A DNA stretch of 64,000 nt, from positions 1 through 64,000 of the forward strand of contig CBDDBN010000005.1 in the NCBI GenBank assembly GCA_965225735.1, written 5' to 3'. The position numbers and the translations under genes were made by a program. Under the pieces are notes generated by a model, which was given only the letters and a program-made list of their open reading frames with translations, was not told the origin of the DNA and made no database searches. This stretch comes from Denitrobaculum sp965225735. Its GTDB lineage: Bacteria; Pseudomonadota; Alphaproteobacteria; Kiloniellales; Kiloniellaceae. Shown in pieces: positions 26,857-36,300 of the stretch; position 1 is the stretch's first letter; every line of letters begins with the position of its first letter.

Positions 26857-27273
26857 TTAAGAAGCGGGCGGCCCCTTCAGTTCCACGACATTGCCGTCGG
26901 GATCACGGATGTAAAAAGAGGGGCCTTCGCCTTCGGCACCGTAGCGCAAACCCTCTTCGATGACCTCGACACCGTGCGCGGTCAGATGGGCGCGCAGCTT
27001 TTCTTCCTCGAAGGGCACGATTGCCAGACAGAGATGATCTACGTTGCGGCCCTCATCGCCGGGGGCTGCACCGCCTCTTTGTCCGAGAACGCCGTCGATG
27101 GTAATCAGATCGATCAGCGAGCGTCCTGCGCGCAGTTGCGTCAGACCGAACTTTTCCTGAACTTTTTCGACTTTGCAGCCTAAGACCTGCTCATAAAAGG
27201 CCTGCGTGACCTCCAGCTGCGGGGTCCGCAGGACGACGTGATCGATGCCGGTTATGTCGAAGCCTGTACCCAT
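26857..27273 (-). CDS. VOC (glyoxalase/bleomycin-resistance) family protein
   Basis: A 138-residue single-chain member of the vicinal oxygen chelate superfamily. Two beta-alpha-beta-beta-beta units are seen: GIDHVVLRTPQLEVTQAFYEQVLG at the N-terminus and a second from NVDHLCLAIVPFEEEKL to the end. The C-terminal YIRDPDGNVVELKGP is typical. Metal-ligand candidates are His13, His in DHLCL and Glu in VELKG. The substrate is unknown. A GNAT gene lies 17 bases upstream on the same strand, so the two are probably co-transcribed. Confidence 0.88.
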   Translation of the reverse strand: MGTGFDITGIDHVVLRTPQLEVTQAFYEQVLGCKVEKVQEKFGLTQLRAGRSLIDLITIDGVLGQRGGAAPGDEGRNVDHLCLAIVPFEEEKLRAHLTAHGVEVIEEGLRYGAEGEGPSFYIRDPDGNVVELKGPPAS

Positions 27274-27290
27274 TGGTTCGCCTTTGCCGT

Positions 27291-27764
27291 TTACGTTTTC
27301 AAATCGAACTGTTTTGACATGATTTCGAAGGACTGCCCGTCCTTTTCAAGGGCCTCGAAAAAGCGCCAGCCAAGCGGGCGATAATAGGCTGGTATCGGCG
27401 TGTAGAGAAAGATCTCGCTATCACCCCGTTCTCGTGCGACTTCTTCGATGCTTGCCACCAAGGCATGGCCGACGGCCTTGTTCCTATGCGCAGGTGCCAC
27501 ATAGAGACTGGCCAGCCAGGGTTTCAGGTGAGCGTGCGAAGAGAGATCGCAATCGATCAGCAGGACAAAACCTGCGACTTGACCATCAATCAAGGCGACC
27601 CGAGCTTCTTCGCCGCTTTCGGGTTCTACGATCTTGCGTAGACCTTCGGAGATCCCGTCAAGTGACCGAGCGTTTGCTCGGCCCCATTCTTCGAAGTTCC
27701 AACGGGCGCAGGTTTCGAGGTGTTCGGGGTAAGCTTCGAGTGGGTGGATCTCAATGCGTTCCAT
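27291..27764 (-). CDS. GNAT-family N-acetyltransferase
   Basis: A 157-residue acetyl-CoA-dependent transferase. The central strand WLASLYVAPAHRNKAVGHALVA contains the acetyl-CoA pyrophosphate-binding loop (R/Q-x-x-G-x-G/A type, here RNKAVGHA). A C-terminal strand IFLYTPIPAYYRPLGWRFFE completes the fold. The acceptor is unknown. It is followed on the same strand by a VOC-family gene, a pairing that could point to antibiotic or small-molecule modification, but that is inference only. Confidence 0.88.
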   Translation of the reverse strand: MERIEIHPLEAYPEHLETCARWNFEEWGRANARSLDGISEGLRKIVEPESGEEARVALIDGQVAGFVLLIDCDLSSHAHLKPWLASLYVAPAHRNKAVGHALVASIEEVARERGDSEIFLYTPIPAYYRPLGWRFFEALEKDGQSFEIMSKQFDLKT

Positions 27765-27796
27765 TTCCGATCCCTCTCACACGGTATCGATTGACC

Positions 27797-27830
27797 AAAA
27801 AAACCGCCGGCCCTTTTGTGCCGGCGGTTC
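27797..27830 (-). terminator. Rho-independent terminator of the OmpA-like lipoprotein gene
   Basis: A perfect stem, aaccgccggc (27802-27811) and gccggcggtt (27820-27829), with an eight-base loop. On the minus strand it is followed directly by a run of seven T (27797-27803 read in reverse). It lies 40 bases beyond the stop of the lipoprotein gene, which reads toward it. Confidence 0.9.
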
Positions 27831-27869
27831 CTTGAATTCTGAAACAGACTTTAGGGTCGTTTCTGGCCG

Positions 27870-29066
27870 TCAGCGAACGTAGACGTGGACCTCGGAGACG
27901 CGAGCCGCCGGGCTGCTCGTGGCCGAGAGGCTGACACGGTCAGCCGACAGGCCCATGTTGGTCAGAGAGCGCAGCACGCCTTCCGCGTTACGCCGAGAGG
28001 CGTTGGTCGCCAGTGCGACCTGCGCCGGATTGCCCGTACCGGGCGCAACCGACACCAGATCGAAGCCGGAGTTCGGACGCCGCTCCAGCGCCCGGCTGAC
28101 CGCTGTGAAGAGCGCCTGCTCATAAGCGACGTCCGGGCGGTCGAAGCGGATGATCACCAAAGGTTGGCGCTGGCCGACGAGGGCCGCAGCGCCACCCTGC
28201 GGCGGCGGGGCCGGCACGCCGAAGGCGCGGCTCGCGAGGCTGCCGCCGATGTATTCGCCATTGTCGATGGCGACTTGCATGGCGGTCAGGTTGGCGCGCT
28301 CGCCGGAGAAATAGTTCTGCGAGCGGGCAACGTCATCTGTCAGCTCGTTCAGCAGGCGATCGATAATCACCACGGTCTGGTTGACTTCGTCTTCCAGAAC
28401 GGCGAGCTGCCGATGGTCTTCTTCCAGGGCGCCACGCAATTCGAAGGTCGCGCGGGTCGATTCCAGCATGAAGGCGGCCAGAGCCGAGGTGGAAGAGGCT
28501 TCGTTGGAAAGGCTATTCAGAGTCGCGATGGAGTCTCCGACCTTTTCCAACTCCCGCTGCGCCTGGTTCCACTGATTGACCATGATCGGGTTGCCGGGTG
28601 TGGTGCCGACCTGAAGGCGCGTGTTCATAGCGCCGACCAGTCCATGATAGGCACCGGCACTGGCGCGTGCCCGCGCACGTTCGCTCTGCAGCGAGTTGTT
28701 GTGAGACGTAACACGTGTCTGCAGGCGGGAGAGGTCGCCGCGTAGTTCTTGGATCTTCTGACCGACATGGGTTCCCGTCGGTTCACCTGGGGTCACGCCG
28801 GGTGCTTCGAAAACCGTGGTGCCGAGAATAGGCGGTGCGCCGGAGGCTGCGTTGTTGGCTGTCGCTATGGATTCGCCAGCTTCGGCGGCGGCAGCCTGCG
28901 CATCGCTTGCGGCGTCATTTGCGGCCTGCGTTGCGTTCGCTTCCGAATCGTCTGGCGAGAGCGATGGCCATAGGGTGTCCTCTGAAAAGGAACATCCCCC
29001 TAAAATCAAGCAAGCACTAAATACGAAAGCGGCTCTGCGCGCGAGAATCGCGTCTCTTACTGCCAT
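27870..29066 (-). CDS. OmpA-like envelope lipoprotein
   Basis: Predicted lipoprotein: the lipobox LILGGC (Cys about residue 24) follows a short hydrophobic signal. A low-complexity Ala/Asp/Glu-rich linker, a coiled-coil-prone helical domain (about 80-260) and a C-terminal OmpA-like domain (300-398, with VIIRFDRPDVAYEQAL and NAEGVLRSLTNMGLSADRV) follow. Such proteins anchor the outer membrane or a trans-envelope machine to peptidoglycan. ATG 29066 is preferred; a TTG at 29081 would add five residues. A strong terminator follows. The partner machine is not visible here. Confidence 0.8.
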   Translation of the reverse strand: MAVRDAILARRAAFVFSACLILGGCSFSEDTLWPSLSPDDSEANATQAANDAASDAQAAAAEAGESIATANNAASGAPPILGTTVFEAPGVTPGEPTGTHVGQKIQELRGDLSRLQTRVTSHNNSLQSERARARASAGAYHGLVGAMNTRLQVGTTPGNPIMVNQWNQAQRELEKVGDSIATLNSLSNEASSTSALAAFMLESTRATFELRGALEEDHRQLAVLEDEVNQTVVIIDRLLNELTDDVARSQNYFSGERANLTAMQVAIDNGEYIGGSLASRAFGVPAPPPQGGAAALVGQRQPLVIIRFDRPDVAYEQALFTAVSRALERRPNSGFDLVSVAPGTGNPAQVALATNASRRNAEGVLRSLTNMGLSADRVSLSATSSPAARVSEVHVYVR

Positions 29067-29206
29067 TGAATAATCCGTCAACTATCCTGGGGGCAGCACC
29101 AGCCGAATCGAGACTAGAAAAGTGCAGCCCGACCCCCCTCACCGTTGGCCGATACTACTTGAAGGGCCATAAGGGGACAAGTGGCATTTCCCTGGGGATT
29201 CGGCCC

Positions 29207-29248
29207 CATGCAACCGGTCTTTTCTTCGCTATTTTAAGTGGTTGCATG
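29207..29248. promoter_or_regulatory. Inverted repeat between lipoprotein and LysR genes
   Basis: Arms catgcaacc (29207-29215) and ggttgcatg (29240-29248) are exact reverse complements with 24 bases between them. The site lies upstream of the lipoprotein gene and downstream of the LysR gene, both leftward. The long A/T-rich spacer makes it more likely an operator or promoter element than a terminator. Confidence 0.4.
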
Positions 29249-29337
29249 TTAACACACGATTAACGATAACTCCGTCCGCCCGGGTTATTGTGCGCATAGA
29301 AACAAACATTGACTCACAAGATCTCTCCAGGCTGGTT

Positions 29338-30312
29338 TTAAAGCGACTCCTGATCTGGCCAGACCAGCAGCTCCTTGATCCAGGGATGTTGGGCGTAGAG
29401 CGGGTCCAATCCCTTGTTGCGAAGAATGTTGCGCGACTCGCTGGCGATCTGGCGTGGTACCTCCCCGAGCACATCTTTCCGCGCCACCAGCTTCAGGACC
29501 CGGGAAAAACGGCCGCGCTTGATAGGCTCCACCCGGACACGGTCGCCAACTTTGGAAAACTCCTGCAGCAGGCACAACGGAGTTGTGATGCTCCAGCCCG
29601 TGCCGGCGGCGACGGCGGCCAATTGTCCGGCGGCTGTGTCGAACTCCGCAGTCACTGGCAGGTTAAGGCGCAGGCGGTTGATCTGGCGTTCCACTTGCCG
29701 GCCGATCGCGGAACGCAGGGAGTAACGGATGAAACGCAGGTTCGCATGCGATTCCAGGCCCGTGACCGTGGCTTCGAAGCTCGCCGGGAAGACCAGGATG
29801 AAAGGTTCTTCCAGCAGGGGGTGGATTTCCAATCCCGCCACCGAATCCAGTTCATCGCTGGTGGTCACGATGATATCCACCGCATGGTTCATCAGAGCGT
29901 CGTGGTTTTCTGGCGAGATGCCGGACCAGATCCGCCAGCGGCCGGCGTAGCTGTCGAGACTGTCCGCCAGCAAGGGTCCGACGGTATTGGCAAAGCTCTC
30001 AGGCATGCCGAGCGTCAGGCTGGCCAGACGGCGGCCCTGCTGTTCCCGCAGTGCTTGCAGCGTATCGGAGGCCGCCGAGAGGATCGTGCGCCCGTGATCG
30101 TAAAGAGTGACGCCTGTTGGGGTCAGCGCGATTGGCCGGACGGTCCGGTCGAACAAGGCGGCGCCAAGTGCTTCTTCCAGGTTGCCAATGGTTTGGGAAA
30201 CGCTGGATTGAGTCATCTCCAAGCGCTGAGCGGCCTGGGTCATACCACCCAGTTCCACCACGAAGGTGAAGGTCCGAATTGACTTCAGATCGAAGCCGGC
30301 AGGGAACTCCAT
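29338..30312 (-). CDS. LysR-type transcriptional regulator
   Basis: A 324-residue LTTR. The N-terminal winged helix-turn-helix (residues 8-67) reads FTFVVELGGMTQAAQRLEMTQ, then SVSQTIGNLEEALGAALFDR. The C-terminal periplasmic-binding-like effector domain spans about 95-300. It is not divergent from an obvious target: a hypothetical gene lies 28 bases upstream on the same strand, and the lipoprotein gene lies downstream. The ligand is unknown. It could control the nearby sox operon, but nothing in sequence shows this. Confidence 0.92.
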   Translation of the reverse strand: MEFPAGFDLKSIRTFTFVVELGGMTQAAQRLEMTQSSVSQTIGNLEEALGAALFDRTVRPIALTPTGVTLYDHGRTILSAASDTLQALREQQGRRLASLTLGMPESFANTVGPLLADSLDSYAGRWRIWSGISPENHDALMNHAVDIIVTTSDELDSVAGLEIHPLLEEPFILVFPASFEATVTGLESHANLRFIRYSLRSAIGRQVERQINRLRLNLPVTAEFDTAAGQLAAVAAGTGWSITTPLCLLQEFSKVGDRVRVEPIKRGRFSRVLKLVARKDVLGEVPRQIASESRNILRNKGLDPLYAQHPWIKELLVWPDQESL

Positions 30313-30340
30313 TTTTTTGCCTTATCAGCCGGGAGAATAC

Positions 30341-30979
30341 TCAGCCCAGGAAATTGGCCTCATCACAACCGCCATGGATATAGCTTCCAAGGCCACTGCT
30401 GCTCATCTGCATCCAACGGTGCGTATAAAAGAACCACCAGTCGTCTATGTTCACGCCGAAGTTCGTACCTTTGAACTGGTGCACGCTGCCCATGGCATCC
30501 ATGTAGGTCGAAGGACGGATGGACCAAAAATCCTGACCGCCATAAACCTCCGCAAGCTGTTCGTGCTGTTCCGCAGCTTGATTCGCTCTGCCGGCGGATT
30601 TCTTATTTGCGTGCGTTACATAACAGGTGCCGTCGCCGCCCTGTGAGCCAACGCCCAAGGTGCAGCCGTCCATGTTTGCGGTAAAGGCCATCCGAGAGTT
30701 CTTGTTCAGGGTGCCTGACACCGTGGCGTTGTCCTGATAACCGACAAAGTAGACCAGAGCTTTTTCGGCGCGGCTGCAGCCATCGACCTTATCGGTGAGA
30801 TAGTAGACCTTGCCGCCTGGCCGATTGACGATCTTCGGGCTTCCGCGCATTTCCTTGATCGTCAGCACCGCGGGCCGGCTTTCCGAAATCCGGAAGCCAC
30901 CATCGAAAAATTGGCAGCGCAGGATGTTGTTGTTCATAAACTCAACCGGGTCGCTGACAAACTCTTCTTGTGCTGACAT
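30341..30979 (-). CDS. Unrecognised protein with possible Cys/His deamidase-like motif
   Basis: A 212-residue soluble protein with no signal peptide. ATG 30979 is chosen because GGGGAAG precedes it; a longer frame to 31048 lacks support. I do not recognise the family. The central part reads FTANMDGCTLGVG, then after a short Gly-rich loop CYVTHANKK. A Gly-Cys followed by a His in a beta hairpin 17 residues later recalls the catalytic Cys and His of CNF/BLF1-type glutamine deamidases, but this is a pattern impression. The C-terminus is rich in Trp, Phe and Gly. It sits 28 bases upstream of the LysR gene. Confidence 0.6.
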   Translation of the reverse strand: MSAQEEFVSDPVEFMNNNILRCQFFDGGFRISESRPAVLTIKEMRGSPKIVNRPGGKVYYLTDKVDGCSRAEKALVYFVGYQDNATVSGTLNKNSRMAFTANMDGCTLGVGSQGGDGTCYVTHANKKSAGRANQAAEQHEQLAEVYGGQDFWSIRPSTYMDAMGSVHQFKGTNFGVNIDDWWFFYTHRWMQMSSSGLGSYIHGGCDEANFLG

Positions 30980-31146
30980 TTCGACTTCCCCCGAGTTTTG
31001 TGCCAGCGGACATACTAGGCTTGAACACGTGAGCCTGGCTAGCTGCAAGTCGCTGAGTTGTCCGACTACCTACTGTGGTGGACAGCATGAGAACTTTCCC
31101 GCTAACATTGCTGTATTACCGCCTAATTATGTGAGAATACGCGTTC

Positions 31147-31608
31147 ATGCCGACATGGCTTATTTTCTTGTTTGTTACCTGTGTCGTCGTCGGCATTGCC
31201 TATTGTCTCGCGCTCTGGAACGCGAACCGCGACTGCCGCAACTGCCGGATTGCTTTCTTTGTTGTAGGGGAGGTCGCGGGCTGTTGGCTGCTTTTCACTG
31301 GTCTGACTGAAGACAACAATCAACGGGTGACCTTCGGTACAATCCTCTTGGTTGTTGCAAACCTTTGGTTCTGCGCCAGATGTTTCTCCTCATGGCTCGA
31401 CAAGAAGAAGGCTCAGAGAGAAAACATAAAGCGCGAAAAAGCGCAGGAAGGCGCAGGTGTGACCGTTGCTGCTACCGCCATTGCTGCGGGCGCTGCGGTC
31501 GGAAGCCTATCAGCTGACGACCGGAAAACCGGACCTGATCAAGAGAGTCAGTCAGCGATCGAAGGCGGCGATGCGGACGCGGATTTGGATATAGGCCTGG
31601 ATTTTTGA
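31147..31608 (+). CDS. Small Cys-rich membrane protein, first of a tandem pair
   Basis: A 153-residue protein of unknown family. It starts MPTWL and shows three hydrophobic segments (about 3-22, 33-52, 60-80). Between the first two is a CRNCRIAFF motif with a CxxC pair. A basic/charged linker follows, then an Ala/Gly-rich helix (about 107-125) and a strikingly acidic tail containing GGDADADLDIG. It is paralogous to the next gene. It is divergent from the deamidase-like gene. Confidence 0.7.
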   Translation: MPTWLIFLFVTCVVVGIAYCLALWNANRDCRNCRIAFFVVGEVAGCWLLFTGLTEDNNQRVTFGTILLVVANLWFCARCFSSWLDKKKAQRENIKREKAQEGAGVTVAATAIAAGAAVGSLSADDRKTGPDQESQSAIEGGDADADLDIGLDF

Positions 31609-31750
31609 CGCGTTTGTTGCCGATGGCAGCTTTTGTCATCTTCATATAAGTCTCGCAGACCATACATGAACAGAGGCGCAGAGAATTTCGCGAGGTAGCT
31701 CGAAGCGATAATTACGCGCTAACACCGCCTACGCGGAAAACGATTGAGAT

Positions 31751-32224
31751 ATGGCTTTTATGCCGACTTGGCTTTTAACTCTGCTTGCCACGATTACTGG
31801 GTTTGGGTTCATTTTTTGCATTGCCATGTGTCGCGCAAGGCGCGGTTGCGGGTATTGCCGGATTATTTACTTCATCGTGGGTCAGGCATTCGGCGGCTGG
31901 CTATTTGTGACGGGTTGGCTCAACGACAGTGATACGCCGTTTGCTGTTGGTACAGCGATTCTCGTCTGCTTGAATCTCTGGTTTGGGATCAGATTCTTAG
32001 CTTTGTGGCTTACCTACAAGACTAAGCAAAAGGCGAAAATGAGCACTGCAGGAGAGCATGGGGACCAGAGTGTCGCACTGGCGCTTGCCGCCACGTGGGT
32101 TGCGGCGGTTGCCGGCGTTGGCGTGTTTTCCGCTGCTGACAGTATAACCGGTCTAGGTCCGAACCCAGGTGCTGCGGCCGAGGGCGGCGGCGACGCGGAC
32201 CTAGATATCGGTCCAGATCTTTGA
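31751..32224 (+). CDS. Small Cys-rich membrane protein, second of a tandem pair
   Basis: A 157-residue paralogue of the preceding gene with the same layout: MPTWLL start (ATG 31760 is an alternative that aligns exactly with the paralogue), three hydrophobic segments, a CGYCRIIYF motif with CxxC, an Ala/Val-rich helix (about 105-130) and an acidic GGDADLDIGPDL tail. Identity is patchy in between, so the duplication is not recent. Its stop overlaps the TTG start of the next gene by four bases. I assign no function. Confidence 0.7.
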   Translation: MAFMPTWLLTLLATITGFGFIFCIAMCRARRGCGYCRIIYFIVGQAFGGWLFVTGWLNDSDTPFAVGTAILVCLNLWFGIRFLALWLTYKTKQKAKMSTAGEHGDQSVALALAATWVAAVAGVGVFSAADSITGLGPNPGAAAEGGGDADLDIGPDL

Positions 32225-32748
32225 CGGCTTCATTTTTCGGAAAACTGAGAGGTTTCTTTCGAAAAGAAAGGCCTCGTATTTACCTAGGGACTATTTCGGT
32301 CGTCCCCCGCACACGTTTGCTGGAATTCTTTGAAAGCGCCGTCTGGGGTCATCCGCAGAATCTCGACGATCATATGCGGACTGCGCTGGAAGAACTCTTC
32401 GCCTTTCCACCTGCACTATCGCGTGACGGCTCACGTGCGGATGATCTCATGCTTGAACTTATGGTGCCGGATTACCGGCAAGGCGGCGCTTTCTGCGTGC
32501 CATCGGATTGGCAGTTATTGCCTGTTTTTTGGCGACCAAAAGTCACTGTTGCTGCGCGTCTCGTTCATATGGAAAGCGGAAAAACACGCTTATCCTGCAA
32601 GTTCACCGAAGTGCTGCCCTGGACCAAGATCGGCCGAGGGCTCTTCATGAAAGAAGTCTGTGGTATTGCGGAAATCAACGAACTTAAGATTCTTCTATAC
32701 AAGGCCAGCACGAAGGTGCTGGCAGCGATTAAAGAGCATCTCAAGTGA
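32221..32748 (+). CDS. Hypothetical protein coupled to the tandem membrane pair
   Basis: A 175-residue protein starting with TTG at 32221, which overlaps the stop of the upstream membrane protein (TTGA), so the pair is probably translationally coupled. It has a basic N-terminus (FFGKLRGFFRKERPRIYLG), no signal or membrane segment, and mixed alpha/beta character. No known motif is seen. It probably works with the two membrane proteins. It converges with soxG across 40 bases. Confidence 0.6.
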   Translation: MTASFFGKLRGFFRKERPRIYLGTISVVPRTRLLEFFESAVWGHPQNLDDHMRTALEELFAFPPALSRDGSRADDLMLELMVPDYRQGGAFCVPSDWQLLPVFWRPKVTVAARLVHMESGKTRLSCKFTEVLPWTKIGRGLFMKEVCGIAEINELKILLYKASTKVLAAIKEHLK

Positions 32749-32788
32749 TGTCTACGACTCCTCTTTATTCCTGCCCTGTTTCTTATAC

Positions 32789-33382
32789 TTAGGCGACGAC
32801 CTGGTAGCCGTACTCCAGAGCCGCATCGGTTAGGGCTTCCCAGAAGGAAACCGCGAAACCGCGGAAAACGAAGAGCTCGAAACTATCCTCCGCCGTGCGG
32901 TGTAGGGTCAGGCCGACGTGGTGAAAAGTCGTCTGTGCAACTGAGTTCACAGGAAACTTCCGAATGTCCAGATCGATGGCGAAGCCTTTGTTCAAGACAT
33001 CCACCGCGTTGGGACCGGAAAGACGCAAGCCAGCCCTGGCATGGCTGAGGTCGGTGATGACTCCATGTTCGGCGTCGATTTCTTTGCCAAGGCGTTTCGC
33101 AATCCCGGGGCTATTGCTGATCAAGAGATAGCGACCAGGAGCAACGACCATCAGGGAGCTATCGCCAGAAACCGCCGCTTGTCCGGGGCGTGCTGGAATG
33201 GTGAGTTGCAGCGACGAGGCAAGAATAGCTTCAATTGCCTCTCGGGTGTCAGGCCAGGCGCCGATTTGCAGTGCCGTATCGGGACGGAGTTCCGCGATTG
33301 TGACCCCGGGACCGCCCTCCGCAAAGGCCCCGAAGGTTCCCGGTTGTGCGACGCCGGCAAGGGCATAAACGAGATCAGACAT
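32789..33382 (-). CDS. soxG: Sarcosine oxidase gamma subunit
   Basis: Small subunit of heterotetrameric sarcosine oxidase, which converts sarcosine to glycine and passes the one-carbon unit to tetrahydrofolate. ATG 33382 gives 197 residues, the family length, and lies inside the 3' end of soxA; upstream open frame is antisense-like leader and is discarded. Typical features include LRPDTALQIGAWPDT, then a PGRYLLI segment and DLSHARAGLRLSGP. It is the last gene of soxBDAG. Confidence 0.93.
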   Translation of the reverse strand: MSDLVYALAGVAQPGTFGAFAEGGPGVTIAELRPDTALQIGAWPDTREAIEAILASSLQLTIPARPGQAAVSGDSSLMVVAPGRYLLISNSPGIAKRLGKEIDAEHGVITDLSHARAGLRLSGPNAVDVLNKGFAIDLDIRKFPVNSVAQTTFHHVGLTLHRTAEDSFELFVFRGFAVSFWEALTDAALEYGYQVVA

Positions 33383-36300
33383 GCATACGGCTCCCGTCTT
33401 TGTCGAAGAAGCAGGGGTGAACGATCTGAACCGGATCGTGGCCGCCCCTAAGCGGATCGGCGGCAAAGAGTTCGCGGTCCGCGTTAGGCTCGAAGCCCCC
33501 TTCCAAAAGGGCGAGCGCAACAAACTTGTCGATCGCCGGGCTGTAGGTGGTCGATGAAACGTGCCCAAGGCTGCGTCCCGGCTGCTCAGCGTTTTGACCC
33601 TCAACCAGGTGCGAACCGGCCCGCAGAGGCGTGCCGTTGCGCGAGACTACGCCGACGAGGCCGAGACGAGTGTCCTCGTTCAGCGCTTCGCGCTCCATTA
33701 GTACCCGACCGATATAGTGTTTCTTGCGGGACGCCATGCCGCCGAGCCCGAGGTCTTTTGCCGTTGTGCGGCCATCCAGTTCCGGTCCCGCCACGTGGCC
33801 TTTTTCGATCCTCAGGGTCCCCAGAGCTTCCGTGCCGTAGGGGACAAGGTCAAAGGCCTTGCCGGCGGCCGTCAGTTTTTCCCAGAGACCCGCGCCGTAG
33901 TTTGCCCCGGTGTAGACCTCGAATGCTAATTCACCTGAGAAGGACAGGCGTGCGACCAGGACCGGAATGCCCTCGAGCGTGCCCGGCTGCACACCCATGA
34001 AGGGCAGTCCGTCGTCCGAGAGATCCAGATCCTTAATCACGCTCTGGAGCAGCGCCCGGCTCTTGGGTCCGGCGACCGCGACACCGGCCCACTGCTCTGT
34101 GACCGAAGTCACCTGGACCCGCATCTCAGGCCAGACCGTGGCCAGGAGAAACTCCAGATGCGCCAGAACACCGGCTGCGTTCGCCGTCGTGGTGGTCATC
34201 AGGTACTGGGTCTCGCCGAGGCGCCACGTCGTGCCGTCGTCATAGACGATGCCGTCTTCGCGCAGCATAAGACCGTAGCGCGCCTTGCCGACGGCCAGGG
34301 TCTTGAAGCCGTTGCTGTAGACCCGGTTCAGAAACTCCTGGGCGTCCGGGCCCTGGACATCGATTTTGCCCAAGGTCGAAACGTCGACCATGCCAACGCC
34401 TTCCCGCACGGCCTTGGCTTCGCGGACATAGGCGGCGAAGACGTCCTCGCCGGATTCGCGGTAAACCTGTGGCCGCATCCACTGACCCGCGGTCAACATG
34501 TCGGCACCCGCTTTGACATGTAACTCGTGCATCGGCGTGCGCCGAACAGGTGCCAGGTGCGCGCCCGTTTCCCGTCCACCCAGCGCACCGATGGCGACCG
34601 GTGTATAGGGTGGGCGGAAGCGGGTGGTGCCGACTTCGGGGATCGAGCGTTCGAGCGCGGCGGCCATCAGTGCAAGACCGTTGACGTTGGAGGTCTTGCC
34701 TTGGTCGGCAGCCATACCGAGCGTGGTGTAACGCTTCAGATGTTCGACCGATTCGAAGCCTTCGCGTTGGGCCAGCCGGACATCCTCCGCCGTCACGTCA
34801 TGCTGAAGGTCGACGAACTTTTTGCCCTTCCGGCCGTTCGGCCTTTTGATCTCCCAGAGAGGATAGAGCGATCCGTCTGCTTCCAGGTGGGCGGGAAGTG
34901 AGACAGCAGGTGCTTCGGGCGCGGTCGTCGCGAAGCCTGCGTCGCTGGCCGCCGCCGCGCCGGAGGCAAGGCCTGCCGAAAGACAATCCGCCAGCGAGAA
35001 GTTGCCATTGCAAGCGCCGGCGGCGCGCCAGTCCTGTAGCGCTTTGCCTGGGACGAAGGAGGCGATCTCGGGATCGAAGACCGGTTTGTCGCCAGCCTGG
35101 CTGGCCAGATGGATCGTCGGCGTCCAGCCGGCCGACACTGCCAGGCAGTCGGCCTCGATCCACTCAAGCGATTCTCCGACCGTCTGGCTGGCCGGGTCGA
35201 AAGGGGCAATTTCGACGGTCGTGAGTTTCTTGCCGCCACGGGCGCCCGTGACCACGTGGCCAGTCAGCAAGCGGATGCCCTGGGCTTGAGCGGCCCCGGT
35301 CAGGGCGTCCGAAAGTGCATCCCTTGGATCGACAATGGCGACGATCTCAACCCCAGCTGCCTTGAGTTCCAGGGCGGTGCGATAGGCGGAATCGTTGTTC
35401 GTGAAAACCGCGATCTTTCGGCCGACCGCGACGCCCTGGCGTTTCGCAAAGCTGCGGGCGGCGTCGGCCAGCATGACTCCGGGGATGTCATTGCCGTCGA
35501 ACACAAAGGGCCGCTCGATGGCGCCGGTCGCGAGCACGACGGAGGCGGCGCGGATGGTCCAATGTTTCTGGCGCGGCTTATGCTTTTCGGGCGTGGCGAG
35601 ATGATCCGACACCCGCTCGACTGCGCCCAGGATATTGTGGTCATAGTAGCCGTAGACGGTGGTGCGCGGCATGAAAGTGACGTTGGGAAGCGCGGTCAGC
35701 TCAGCGAGGATTTTCGAGACCCAGGCCTGCGCAGGCTCGCCGTCGATGCTCTCTTCCGTCTCGCCCACAAGGGTGCCACCCGCTGCAGGGTTTTCGTCGG
35801 CGAGGACCACGCGCGCGCCGGATCGTGCTGCCGTGAGTGCCGCGGAGAGACCTGCCGGTCCGGCGCCGACCACCAAGACGTCGCAGAAGAGATTGGATTT
35901 TTCGTAGCGGTCGGGATCGGGTTCCTTTGCGGCCTCGCCGAGACCTGCGGCTTTGCGGATGAAGTGCTCGTACAGCATCCAGGCCTTACGGGTCGGTCCC
36001 ATAAAGGTCTTGTAGTAAAAGCCGGCGACCAGCATCGGGCCGGCGAGCTGATTGATGCTCAAAAGGTCGTGCTGCAGGCTTGGCCAGCGGTTCTGGCTCT
36101 GCGCTTCGAGGCCGTCGTAGAGCTCGATCACCGTTGCCTTGGTGTTCGGTTCCGCCCTTCCGCCTGTTCGAAGGGTGACAAGAGCGTTGGGTTCCTCGGG
36201 GCCGGCCGAATAGACGCCGCGCGGACGGTGGTACTTGAAGCTGCGTCCGAAGAGAGAAACGCCGTTGGCGAGCAGTGCTGAGGCCAGAGTGTCGCCCTGG

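Noticed and set aside
29242..30282. A 346-codon frame opposite the LysR gene
   Set aside because: The LysR frame has an unmistakable HTH; the opposite frame has no domain.
35109..36281. A 390-codon frame antisense to soxA
   Set aside because: Opposite an intact 1004-residue SoxA with clear domain motifs; no own motif or start signal.
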